Source of the DNA: an uncultured Collinsella sp.
Lineage (GTDB): Bacteria > Actinomycetota > Coriobacteriia > Coriobacteriales > Coriobacteriaceae
Length of the DNA: 42,129 nucleotides
Direction: 5' to 3'
NCBI GenBank assembly: GCA_958433005.1
Contig: CAUAWV010000015.1
Coordinates: 1-42,129, forward strand
Below the pieces are notes generated by a model. It was not told the origin of the DNA. It worked only from the letters and a program-made list of their open reading frames with translations, and ran no database searches. Numbering within the stretch: the first letter of the stretch is position 1; the number at the start of each line of letters is the position of its first letter. Position numbers and translations under genes: made by a program. This document shows positions 8,726 through 15,386 of the stretch, one piece after another.

Positions 8726-9271
8726 TTACAGCCCAAAGAAGTCAAGGATTTGATCACGGCTTACGGGCTTGTAATCGTTGGCATCGAGACCGACATCATA
8801 GCGAAAGATAGGGCGCTCGCGATCGCGGTTGCGCGCGTTGGTGCGGTCTCCCCTGCTGTGGATATGCCCGTGCAGCATGATGGCGCCGCGCGCCTTGCCA
8901 TTCCAGCTGAGCATGGGGTAATGGCTCATAACTAGACGATGGCCCTTGGCATAGCCGGGAGCAATCTCCAGGTAATCGCATACCTCATCCCAAATCTGCG
9001 GTACGTCGGGATCTTCCCAATCACCGTCATGGTTGCCACGGATGAGCGTCACATTCTGGCATTCGATGCGCTCGCGCAGGCGCACCGCCTCCGCCAGGGG
9101 CAAACGATAGGTAAAGTCTCCCAAGATATAGAGACGGTCGTCCGCCGCCACGCACTCATTGATGGCATCGATGACCTTGCGGTTCATCTCCTCGACCGAA
9201 TCAAACGGCCGATCCATATCGTGCAAGATATTCGTATCGCCCAGGTGCAGGTCGGCGGTAAACCACATCAT
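8726..9271 (-). CDS. Calcineurin-like metallophosphoesterase
   Basis: The start is placed at the ATG at 9271, with AGGA (9280-9283) eight bases upstream; an in-frame ATG at 9286 is the alternative and would add five residues. The 181-residue protein carries the full set of metal-ligand motifs of the family in order: TADLHLGD (DxH), ILGDFTY (GD), IRGNHDGDW (GNHD), MSHYPML (H) and LHGHIHS (GHxH). It should bind two metal ions and hydrolyse a phosphoester. Small single-domain members like this act on varied substrates, so the substrate cannot be named. It has its own terminator downstream. The small acidic/basic gene upstream on the same strand ends 66 bases before the start, so co-transcription is possible. 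Confidence 0.9.
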   Translation of the reverse strand: MMWFTADLHLGDTNILHDMDRPFDSVEEMNRKVIDAINECVAADDRLYILGDFTYRLPLAEAVRLRERIECQNVTLIRGNHDGDWEDPDVPQIWDEVCDYLEIAPGYAKGHRLVMSHYPMLSWNGKARGAIMLHGHIHSRGDRTNARNRDRERPIFRYDVGLDANDYKPVSRDQILDFFGL

Positions 9272-9337
9272 CGTCTCTGTCCTCATTTCGCAACGTGTTC
9301 AACTCGTGCTAAGTATACAGACGCAGCGATGCAGCGG

Positions 9338-9517
9338 TTATCCAAAGAGCCCGCCGAACAGTCCGCGGCGGCGCTTGTCTTGCTTTTTCGAAGCGTCGCC
9401 CTGGGCGTTCTTGTCCTGCCGCTTCTTCCGGTCCTGCTCCAGCTCATCATCGTCGATCAGCATATCCCACTCAAACGGGTCGTCCGTCAGATCGAACAGG
9501 TCATCGTCATCAAACAT
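9338..9517 (-). CDS. Small two-faced hypothetical protein (acidic head, basic tail)
   Basis: The start is set at the ATG at 9517 because GGAGG (9523-9527) sits at correct spacing; an ATG four codons upstream lacks a site. The 59-residue protein begins with an extremely acidic stretch (MFDDDDLFDLTDDPFEWDML, then IDDDELEQD). It switches to a basic, lysine-rich stretch (KKRQDKNAQGDASKKQDKRR) and ends in RGLFGGLFG. I do not recognise a family. The stop of the HIRAN gene lies 18 bases upstream, so both are almost certainly on one transcript. The charge split and the amphipathic GLFGGLFG end suggest a protein-interaction or membrane-touching peptide, but no function can be assigned. Confidence 0.7.
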   Translation of the reverse strand: MFDDDDLFDLTDDPFEWDMLIDDDELEQDRKKRQDKNAQGDASKKQDKRRRGLFGGLFG

Positions 9518-9535
9518 GACCGCCTCCATTGCCGA

Positions 9536-9862
9536 TTAGCGAGCATCCACCACATAGAGACCAACGCGCACCTGATGCCACGGGCTGCGCTCGGGAGCAA
9601 CCTGTTGCACGCGAGCCTCAAATACGTCCTCGTGGCCGTAATACATCATCAAGGACAGCGGGCCGACCTCGTTTCCCGGAACATACCCAAGCTTGGTGTT
9701 GCCGTAGTAGATCGCAACCGCCTCGGGATCATGGGGGTTATCGCGCTCGGCACACAGCGTCAGTTTATCGCCCACTTTAAGATCGCCCAAGACCAAGGCG
9801 CCATCGGCATACTGAAATCCTGCAATATGAAACGACAAAAGAACACGTGAAGGCTCGTACAT
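9536..9862 (-). CDS. HIRAN-domain protein
   Basis: The start at 9862 is supported by GAGGAG seven bases upstream; the frame is open for 11 more codons without a site. The 108-residue protein is one HIRAN domain: LLSFHIAGFQYADG, LKVGDKLTLCAERDNPHDPEAVAIYY, then TKLGYVPGNEVGPLSLMM. HIRAN domains are found alone in bacteria and joined to Snf2 helicases (HLTF, Rad5) in eukaryotes, where they bind 3' ends of single-stranded DNA. Stand-alone bacterial members are not well characterised. It is followed at 18 bases by the small acidic/basic gene, and the two may work together. The 235 bases between this start and the small toxin-like gene hold no other convincing gene. Confidence 0.85.
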   Translation of the reverse strand: MYEPSRVLLSFHIAGFQYADGALVLGDLKVGDKLTLCAERDNPHDPEAVAIYYGNTKLGYVPGNEVGPLSLMMYYGHEDVFEARVQQVAPERSPWHQVRVGLYVVDAR

Positions 9863-10097
9863 GGCAACTCCTCTAACGACCGAATAAACCGGCACTTAAC
9901 CTTACTGAGAAGCTTACGGGCCCGTGCGGACATAATTTCACCCGCTCGCACCTTTCGCCCATTTGCCGCAACGCTTGCGAGACAGAGCGCCTGCAGATAA
10001 GATAGAGGCACGGATGGCACCCGTTGCAGCGGGTCTTGCCAACTCCAGTACACGTTTACATCGTGAGAAGTGGCCGTCTTCGCTTATGCGGGGGCGG

Positions 10098-10181
10098 CTA
10101 TTTCGTTCGGCCGATAAACAGGCCAAGCTCGATAGCCGCGATCAACAACGCCAATAACGAAATAACATCGCTTACGTTCAT
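10098..10181 (-). CDS. 27-residue membrane peptide, type I toxin-like
   Basis: The ATG at 10181 is preceded by AAGGG with 7-base spacing. The product starts MNVSDVISLLALLIAAIELG and ends in FIGRTK: a short polar head, one membrane helix and a basic tail. This matches the build of small holin-like or Fst/TxpA-type toxins of type I toxin-antitoxin systems. The ribosome site AAGGG lies within CCCTT-TAG-AAGGG (10189-10201), a small hairpin that would hide it, as in many type I toxin messages. No antisense RNA gene can be proven, though the region on the opposite strand is free of genes. It could instead be a regulatory membrane peptide. The reading frame and ribosome site are seen; the toxin role is inferred. 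Confidence 0.6.
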   Translation of the reverse strand: MNVSDVISLLALLIAAIELGLFIGRTK

Positions 10182-10243
10182 ACCAAATCCCTTCTAAAGG
10201 GAGTTGGCCCATCCGTGCTCCATAGCAGTAGTCTAACGCAAAA

Positions 10244-10279
10244 TGCGGGTAATAGGAACATCTGTTCGTATTACCCGCA
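10244..10279. terminator. 36-bp palindromic terminator after the aldehyde dehydrogenase gene
   Basis: TGCGGGTAATA (10244-10254) and TATTACCCGCA (10269-10279) pair perfectly, and the inner GAACA/TGTTC also pairs, so nearly all 36 bases form one hairpin. On the minus strand it is followed by TTTTGCGTT, on the plus strand by CCCTTTTCT, so it may act both ways. Confidence 0.75.
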
Positions 10280-10286
10280 CCCTTTT

Positions 10287-11666
10287 CTAATGCACAAACA
10301 TGCGCACGAACTTGTGCTTCCAGCTTGCGTAAGGGGCATAGCGGAACGGCACGTCCAGCCACGTTGCCTTGTTCACGATGCTCTTCTTGTGGCTAAACGT
10401 ATCGAAGCTCTCGCGTCCATGGTACTGTCCCATACCGCTCGCCCCCATGCCGCCAAAGCCCATATGGCTCGTGGCCAAATGCATAATGGTGTCATTAACA
10501 CAGCCACCACCAAAGGGCACGTAACGCACAAAGCGCTGCTGAACCTCACGGTCCTGGCTAAAGATATACAGGGCCAGCGGGGTCGGACGATCCGTAATAA
10601 ACGTCTCGGCCTCGTCTAGGCTCTCAAACGTCAGCACCGGCAAGATGGGGCCGAAAATCTCCTCCTGCATCACGGCGTCATCGGGGGACACGCCGTCCAA
10701 AATCGTCGGCTCGATCTTGAGCGAAGCCTCGCGCGCGGCGCCTCCAAGCACGACCTTATCGGGATCGATCAGTCCGCGCACGCGCGCAAAGTGCTTGGCG
10801 TTGACGATATGCCCGTAATCCTCGTTGTCAAGCGGATGCTCGCCAAACATACGATGGACTTCCTCCTTGATGAGGCCCAGCAGCTCGTCGTGCACGCGCG
10901 CATCGACCAGCAGATAGTCGGGCGCCACGCAGGTCTGCCCCACGTTGAGCCATTTGCCAAAGGCGATGCGCCGTGCCGCGACCTTCAAGTTTGCCGTCGC
11001 GTCCACGATGCAGGGGCTCTTTCCGCCCAGCTCAAGCGTCACGGGCGTAAGGTTTTTACTTGCGCGCTCCATGACGAGCTTGCCGACCGGAACGCTGCCG
11101 GTAAAGAAGATCTTGTCCCAGCACTCATCGAGCAGCGCTTCGTTCTCGGCGCGCCCGCCCTCGACAACCGTCACCAGGCGCGGATCAAATGCCTCTTCGC
11201 AGATTTGCTTGAGCACCGCGCTCGATGCCGGAGCATAGGCGCTCGGTTTGATGACCACGGTATTGCCCGCGGCAAGGGCGCCAGCGAGCGGCTCGAGCGT
11301 TAGCAAAAACGGATAGTTCCATGGAGCCATGATGAGCGTGACTCCGTAGGGCACGGCTTGCGTCTTGCACACGCTTACGGTGTTGGCGAGGTCACACGGG
11401 CGCAGGAGCGGGCGGCTCCATCGAGCCACATGCGCAATCTGATGACGAATCTCGGAAAGCGATGTGCCGATCTCGCACATATAGGCCTCGTCGTGCGACT
11501 TGCCCAAATCGGTCTTGAGCGCATGGGCGATATCGGCCTCGTGCGCCCGTACTGCATTGCGCAAACTCACGAGCGCGCGACGGCGAGCGTCGACATCAAA
11601 CGTGGCGTGCGTCTTAAAGTAGGCGCGCTGATCGCCGACGATGCGCGCAATTTCCTCGGTGTTCAT
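10287..11666 (-). CDS. Aldehyde dehydrogenase, NAD(P)-dependent, class-3-like
   Basis: The start ATG at 11666 has AGGAGGG in front of it. The 459-residue protein shows PWNYPFLLTLEPLAGALAAG (near 115-135), the NAD-binding FFTGSVPVGK, the catalytic-Glu motif LELGGKSP (Glu212) and the catalytic cysteine in NVGQTCVAPDY (Cys246). It oxidises aldehydes to acids with NAD or NADP. The length and the short C-terminus match the class 3 / fatty or aromatic aldehyde group (YwdH, ALDH3). The stop of the iron alcohol dehydrogenase lies 8 bases upstream, so the pair can convert an alcohol through its aldehyde to an acid, or run in reverse. The C-terminal stretch FRYAPYASWKHKFVRMFVH is typical of this subgroup. 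The exact substrate is unknown. Confidence 0.92.
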   Translation of the reverse strand: MNTEEIARIVGDQRAYFKTHATFDVDARRRALVSLRNAVRAHEADIAHALKTDLGKSHDEAYMCEIGTSLSEIRHQIAHVARWSRPLLRPCDLANTVSVCKTQAVPYGVTLIMAPWNYPFLLTLEPLAGALAAGNTVVIKPSAYAPASSAVLKQICEEAFDPRLVTVVEGGRAENEALLDECWDKIFFTGSVPVGKLVMERASKNLTPVTLELGGKSPCIVDATANLKVAARRIAFGKWLNVGQTCVAPDYLLVDARVHDELLGLIKEEVHRMFGEHPLDNEDYGHIVNAKHFARVRGLIDPDKVVLGGAAREASLKIEPTILDGVSPDDAVMQEEIFGPILPVLTFESLDEAETFITDRPTPLALYIFSQDREVQQRFVRYVPFGGGCVNDTIMHLATSHMGFGGMGASGMGQYHGRESFDTFSHKKSIVNKATWLDVPFRYAPYASWKHKFVRMFVH

Positions 11667-11674
11667 GAGCCCTC

Positions 11675-12895
11675 CTAGTTCTCGTCCTCAAACATACCAC
11701 CCGCAACGACCTCGTACATATGCTCGAGCTCCAAACGGTCCATTAAAAGCGGAACGGGGTACAGGGGATTGGCCTCGGCATCGGCATGCGTCGCCATCTC
11801 AGGAATGTCGGAGCGGCGAATGCCTGAAACATATCTGGGGATTCCCAGGGTCTCGTTCATGCGGTCGACCCAATCGATAAAGGCCTCGGCCGCCAGGCTG
11901 TCCTGCGCGTTAGCCGGCGCGATACCGGCCATGCGGGCGAGATCGGCAAGCTTGGGAGCGGCAGCGTCACCATAAGCGCGAAGCATGTGCGGCAGGATGA
12001 TCGCGTTGGCCAAACCGTGTGGAATTCCGTATCGGCCGCCCAGACTGTGCGCGATGGCATGCACATATCCAACATAGGAGCGCGTAAAGGCAACACCCGC
12101 CTTATACGCCGCCGAAAGCATATTGCGGCGCGCACGCATGTTACCGCCATGCTCATAGGCCTCCAGCAAATTGTCGTGGATGAGCTGAACCGCCTGACGC
12201 GCCATCTTGCGCGTGTAGGACGTGGTGCTACGGCCGATAAAGGCCTCGACAGCATGCGTCAGGGCATCCATACCCGTCTGCCCCGTAATGGACGCCGGCA
12301 ACCCACGCGTAAACTCGGGGTCGTGCACCGCAAAACGTGGGATGAGTACAAAGTCGTTAATGGGGTACTTGTAATGCGTCTCGTCATCGGTAATTACCGC
12401 CGCAAGCGTGACCTCGCTTCCCGTGCCTGCCGTGGTGGGAACGGCGATGAGCAGCGGCAGACGACGATGAATGCGCAACAGGCCGCGCATCTTGTTGATG
12501 GGCTTGTTTGGCTGCGCGATGCGTGCCCCCACGCCCTTGGCGCAGTCCATGGCCGAACCGCCGCCAAAACCAATAATGGCCTGGCAGGCGTTCTCTCGAT
12601 ACAGGGACGCTGCTTCCTCCACATTCGAGACCGTGGGGTTCGCACGTGTTTCGGCATAGACCGCAGCGCTAATTCCCTTGGACGCGAGCGCTGTCTCGAG
12701 CGGTGCCGTGAGCCCCAGACGGGCAATGCCGGGATCCGTCACGATAAGAACATGCTGTATTGAACGCTTTTGAAGCACTGCGGGCACTTCCTCAGCGTGC
12801 TCTAAAATGCGTGGCTCGGTATAGGGCAGCACCGGCAATGCGATGCGAAAAACCGTTTGATACGTTCGGCACCAGGCGCGGCGGGCTAGATGCAT
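11675..12895 (-). CDS. Iron-containing alcohol dehydrogenase
   Basis: The start is set at the ATG at 12895 with AAGGAG eight bases upstream; the frame is open to 12976 but would run over the operator. The 406-residue protein has the NAD-binding FGGGSAMDCAKG (111-122), PTTAGTGSEVT and the iron ligands of group III alcohol dehydrogenases: Asp210 and His214 (GMDALTHAVEAF), His279 (VHAIAHSLGG) and His293 (IPHGLAN). It interconverts alcohols or diols and aldehydes. It is first in an operand of two genes with the aldehyde dehydrogenase. Two similar palindromic sites flank its promoter region, which suggests control by a TetR-type or similar dimeric regulator not present in this window. Confidence 0.92.
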   Translation of the reverse strand: MHLARRAWCRTYQTVFRIALPVLPYTEPRILEHAEEVPAVLQKRSIQHVLIVTDPGIARLGLTAPLETALASKGISAAVYAETRANPTVSNVEEAASLYRENACQAIIGFGGGSAMDCAKGVGARIAQPNKPINKMRGLLRIHRRLPLLIAVPTTAGTGSEVTLAAVITDDETHYKYPINDFVLIPRFAVHDPEFTRGLPASITGQTGMDALTHAVEAFIGRSTTSYTRKMARQAVQLIHDNLLEAYEHGGNMRARRNMLSAAYKAGVAFTRSYVGYVHAIAHSLGGRYGIPHGLANAIILPHMLRAYGDAAAPKLADLARMAGIAPANAQDSLAAEAFIDWVDRMNETLGIPRYVSGIRRSDIPEMATHADAEANPLYPVPLLMDRLELEHMYEVVAGGMFEDEN

Positions 12896-12913
12896 AAAGG
12901 AAGCTCCTTCATT

Positions 12914-12929
12914 TGTTGATTGGTCAACA
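12914..12929. promoter_or_regulatory. Palindromic operator, proximal site
   Basis: TGTTGATTGGTCAACA: perfect 6-bp arms (TGTTGA/TCAACA) around four bases, 18 bases upstream of the alcohol dehydrogenase start. A related site lies 64 bp away, about six helical turns. It is of the size and form bound by TetR-type dimers. Confidence 0.5.
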
Positions 12930-12978
12930 TTTGCTCGACCGATTGTACTCATCGACGTCCGTATATGGCTTGCCAATC

Positions 12979-12992
12979 GTTAATCAATCAAC
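12979..12992. promoter_or_regulatory. Palindromic operator, distal site
   Basis: GTTAATCAATCAAC shares the pattern GTTrATyrrTCAAC with 12915-12928. Paired sites on either side of the promoter would suit cooperative binding or looping. Confidence 0.42.
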
Positions 12993-13085
12993 ATCTTCAC
13001 ATGCTTAAATTGTTTTATTAAAAATCATTCCTAATAGGCTTCACATTTGGTTGCATTTATGGATAATAGAACCCGTCAAGACGCA

Positions 13086-13116
13086 CGTCCGGAGAGGGCC
13101 CTTACGGGACCGGACG
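13086..13116 (+). promoter_or_regulatory. Leader hairpin of the rubrerythrin message
   Basis: CGTCCGG (13086-13092) pairs with CCGGACG (13110-13116) in the leader. Nearer the gene, CGATC-GAAAG-GATCG (13133-13147) would place the ribosome-binding purines in a loop. A role in RNA stability or translation is inferred only. Confidence 0.4.
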
Positions 13117-13151
13117 AGCGCACCATCGCCATCGATCGAAAGGATCGAATC

Positions 13152-13712
13152 ATGAAGTTTGTTTGCCCCGTTTGCGGTTATGTGGAAGAGTTCGACGGCG
13201 ACCAGCTGCCCGAGGACTTCAAGTGCCCCCAGTGCGGCGTTCCCGGTTCTCGTTTCCTGAAGCAGGAGGAGGGCCAGCTCGAGTGGGCTGCCGAGCACGT
13301 CGTGGGCGTCGCCAAGATGGAGGGCGTCTCCGAGGACATCGTTGCTGACCTGCGCGCCAACTTTGAGGGCGAGTGCTCCGAGGTCGGTATGTACCTGGCC
13401 ATGGCACGCGTCGCTCATCGCGAGGGCTATCCCGAGATCGGCCTGTACTGGGAGAAGGCTGCCCACGAGGAGGCAGAGCATGCCGCCAAGTTCGCTGAGC
13501 TCCTGGGCGAGGTCGTGACCGACTCCACCAAGAAGAACCTCGAAATGCGCGTTGAAGCCGAGAATGGCGCCACCGCCGGCAAGACCGATCTTGCCAAGCG
13601 TGCCAAGGCCGCTGGTCTCGATGCCATCCACGACACCGTGCACGAGATGGCTCGCGACGAAGCTCGCCACGGCAAGGCTTTCGCTGGCCTGCTCAAGCGC
13701 TACTTTGGCTAA
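13152..13712 (+). CDS. Reverse rubrerythrin (rubredoxin domain first)
   Basis: The start is set at MKFVCPVCG (ATG 13152, AAGGA upstream); the open frame extends upstream through a leader hairpin. The 186-residue protein has a rubredoxin-like iron site at the N-terminus (Cys5, Cys8, Cys25, Cys28). A four-helix diiron domain follows with the ligand motifs EVGMYLAMA, EEAEHAAKF and DEARHGKAF. This order is reversed from classical rubrerythrin and matches the reverse rubrerythrins of clostridia, which act as terminal NADH peroxidases and oxygen scavengers in anaerobes. It is a single gene with its own terminator. It points to a strict anaerobe defending against peroxide. The family call is very secure. 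Confidence 0.93.
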   Translation: MKFVCPVCGYVEEFDGDQLPEDFKCPQCGVPGSRFLKQEEGQLEWAAEHVVGVAKMEGVSEDIVADLRANFEGECSEVGMYLAMARVAHREGYPEIGLYWEKAAHEEAEHAAKFAELLGEVVTDSTKKNLEMRVEAENGATAGKTDLAKRAKAAGLDAIHDTVHEMARDEARHGKAFAGLLKRYFG

Positions 13713-13747
13713 GCCAACTGCCTGAGACATAACCTCTAGCTCGATGA

Positions 13748-13775
13748 GGCCCGGACCGCATGGTTCGGGCCTTCT
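13748..13775 (+). terminator. Rho-independent terminator of the rubrerythrin gene
   Basis: GGCCCGGACC (13748-13757), a GCAT loop and GGTTCGGGCC (13762-13771), then TTCTT. Confidence 0.75.
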
Positions 13776-13842
13776 TCGTGCCTCACGAACTTGTTAACGC
13801 CCTGAAATAGGACCGCCTTCGGCATCGGCTTCTCGTCAAAAA

Positions 13843-13965
13843 CTAAGTGAGTAGACTTTTTTGAACTTGCCGAGCAGGCCATCCGTATCACTTTATAAAG
13901 CCGCAGGTAAATGCCTTGTTACAAAACGGCCTGGTCACCAAAGTGCCAAAAGCCTACTCACTTAG
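13843..13965 (+). repeat. 123-bp palindromic repeat, copy 2
   Basis: The left end CTAAGTGAGTAGACTTTT (13843-13860) is the reverse complement of the right end (13948-13965) with one mismatch. An inner stem CAGGCC/GGCCTG (13875-13880 with 13928-13933) and the motif CCGCAGGTAAA are present. The length is exactly that of copy 1. The right end overlaps the 3' end of the nuclease-like gene and supplies its TAG stop. Confidence 0.88.
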
Positions 13966-15081
13966 AACCGCAGCCGTCCACGATCGAGCTGTTTTGTGTC
14001 TAACGGGCATCTTTCCGTCAATTACTCCCAATTTTGTCCAGTCAACGAATAGTTCAGACCGGAGTAATGTCTCAGCCCTTTGCTCATCTGAGCTTTTATC
14101 ACGATATTCAGCATCGAGCATCCTGCATATGGCCTTAACGATCGCATGGAATCTATCCTCATCGAATATCTGTCTGTGTGTCAGGAGAAGTACATCGTAG
14201 CCCATGGCCTGAAGCGCCGTCATGCGATCGGCGTCACGCAAGCCGTCCCCTGCGCGCCCGTGCGAGGCCTTTCCCTGACATTCAATGGCCACCTGTCGCG
14301 CTCCGTCCGGCGAAGAAAGAAGCAGGTCGATATATACACGGGACTTTCCCACAATCGCTCGAGCACTTGTGCTTAGCATCACTTCAACATTAAGCTCTAT
14401 GCCGCAAAAACCTTCGCCTCCCAGGGATCGCGGCAGTGCAAGTAGCAAATACGCCTCGACCTCAAAAGGCGACTCGGCACCCAATGGAACGAGTTGCGAT
14501 ACCGCTATAAATCTATTGCCGTAACGCATCCCGCAAACATCTGAACAAAAGCGGTCAAGGTCTCCGCCCAAAACCAAAGCGTCTCGACGCCATAAATTTG
14601 AGGCGGTGCCGTCCTCGGACGGGCAGCGCACCCAACCGAACGTTGTCGAAATCGCGCCCGAATCAATTGCACGCGAAAGCTCCGCCTCGAGTGCCGCCGG
14701 CAGGGCACACACCGCAAACAAACCGCACATCTCCGCCAATACGAAAAGAAGCTGGAGATCCGTCAGATGTCGCGACATGATGAATGCCGTCATCAGAGGA
14801 GACGTAACCAAAAACCCATGCTCCGTTTCTAGCACGGATTCCCTGGGGAGCTCACCGAGAAACAGCCGCTGCCTCATGCCGGCAGGGCAAGTCCGCTTGT
14901 TTCTCGTTCGAACCAACGTATACAACGGAAAGCCGAGCGCAACCTTAGCCGTCGGGTTACGGACAAGGTCATATCGCTGCCGGTCTTCTTCCGGTCGTGG
15001 AAGCGGCGGACACAAAGCAAGGACTTGAGGGGGCAAGCGCCAGTACCTAAAAGCCGATATGTCACAAAGTAGATCCTTCAT
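13954..15081 (-). CDS. Unassigned protein with PD-(D/E)xK nuclease-like C-terminus
   Basis: I choose the ATG at 15081; a GTG two codons upstream (15087) is equally possible, as neither has a clear ribosome site. The first 240 of about 375 residues match no family I know; they contain GFPLYTLVRTRNKR and LMTAFIMSRHLTDLQLLFV, recalling AbiEi-like or DUF559-like proteins. Near residues 265-330, SRVYIDLLLSS and QVAIECQGKASH, then DADRMTALQAMGYDVLLLTH, resemble the D, ExK and following helix of Vsr/DUF559 endonucleases (here ECQGK). The last residues LSE and the TAG stop come from the inverted end of the 123-bp repeat. Another copy of that repeat lies upstream, so the gene is bracketed by two direct copies. 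It could be an endonuclease or a defence gene. Confidence 0.7.
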   Translation of the reverse strand: MKDLLCDISAFRYWRLPPQVLALCPPLPRPEEDRQRYDLVRNPTAKVALGFPLYTLVRTRNKRTCPAGMRQRLFLGELPRESVLETEHGFLVTSPLMTAFIMSRHLTDLQLLFVLAEMCGLFAVCALPAALEAELSRAIDSGAISTTFGWVRCPSEDGTASNLWRRDALVLGGDLDRFCSDVCGMRYGNRFIAVSQLVPLGAESPFEVEAYLLLALPRSLGGEGFCGIELNVEVMLSTSARAIVGKSRVYIDLLLSSPDGARQVAIECQGKASHGRAGDGLRDADRMTALQAMGYDVLLLTHRQIFDEDRFHAIVKAICRMLDAEYRDKSSDEQRAETLLRSELFVDWTKLGVIDGKMPVRHKTARSWTAAVLSE

Positions 15082-15164
15082 AGGCACAGGAGAACACGGA
15101 TTTCAACCCTGGTACTCACGCATTGGCGCGAACGCACCGAAAAGGGCGTCGAACGGACTGTTAA

Positions 15165-15230
15165 GTTTTCAACAGCCCTCCCCAACTGGCCAAAAGCTTG
15201 CCAAGAACTGGACGGAGCGTTGTTGAAAAC
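15165..15230. repeat. 66-bp inverted repeat upstream of the nuclease-like gene
   Basis: GTTTTCAACA (15165-15174) and TGTTGAAAAC (15221-15230) pair perfectly; CTCC/GGAG and GGC/GCC inside extend the symmetry. It has no T-tract and lies 84 bases upstream of the start. Possible operator or mobile palindrome. Confidence 0.6.
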
Positions 15231-15264
15231 CCCGCTTCTTTTCTCATGCGGAAGCCTTGCGCGG

Positions 15265-15386
15265 CAAGTGAGTAGACTTTTTTGAACATCCCGATCAGGC
15301 CGGTCATCCTGCTTTTCAAAACCGCAGGTAGATAGCTTGTTACAAAACTGCCTGGTCGCCAAAGTGCTAAAAGTCTACTCACTTAG
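15265..15386 (+). repeat. 123-bp palindromic repeat, copy 3
   Basis: The left end CAAGTGAGTAGACTTTT and the right end AAAAGTCTACTCACTTAG are inverted. The inner stem GATCAGGC/GCCTGGTC (15293-15300 with 15350-15357, one G-T wobble) and CCGCAGGTAGA are present. It shares most bases with copy 2 and has the same orientation. The right end runs into pdxR and supplies its TGA stop. Confidence 0.88.

Noticed and set aside
9863..10097. Possible small RNA or further gene upstream of the HIRAN gene
   Set aside because: Only weak hairpins (for example CCCG/CGGG near 10022) are visible; no gene signals.
10084..10362. A 92-codon minus-strand frame across the 36-bp palindrome
   Set aside because: It overlaps the end of the aldehyde dehydrogenase gene and its terminator; the 27-residue frame inside the region has the better ribosome site and composition.
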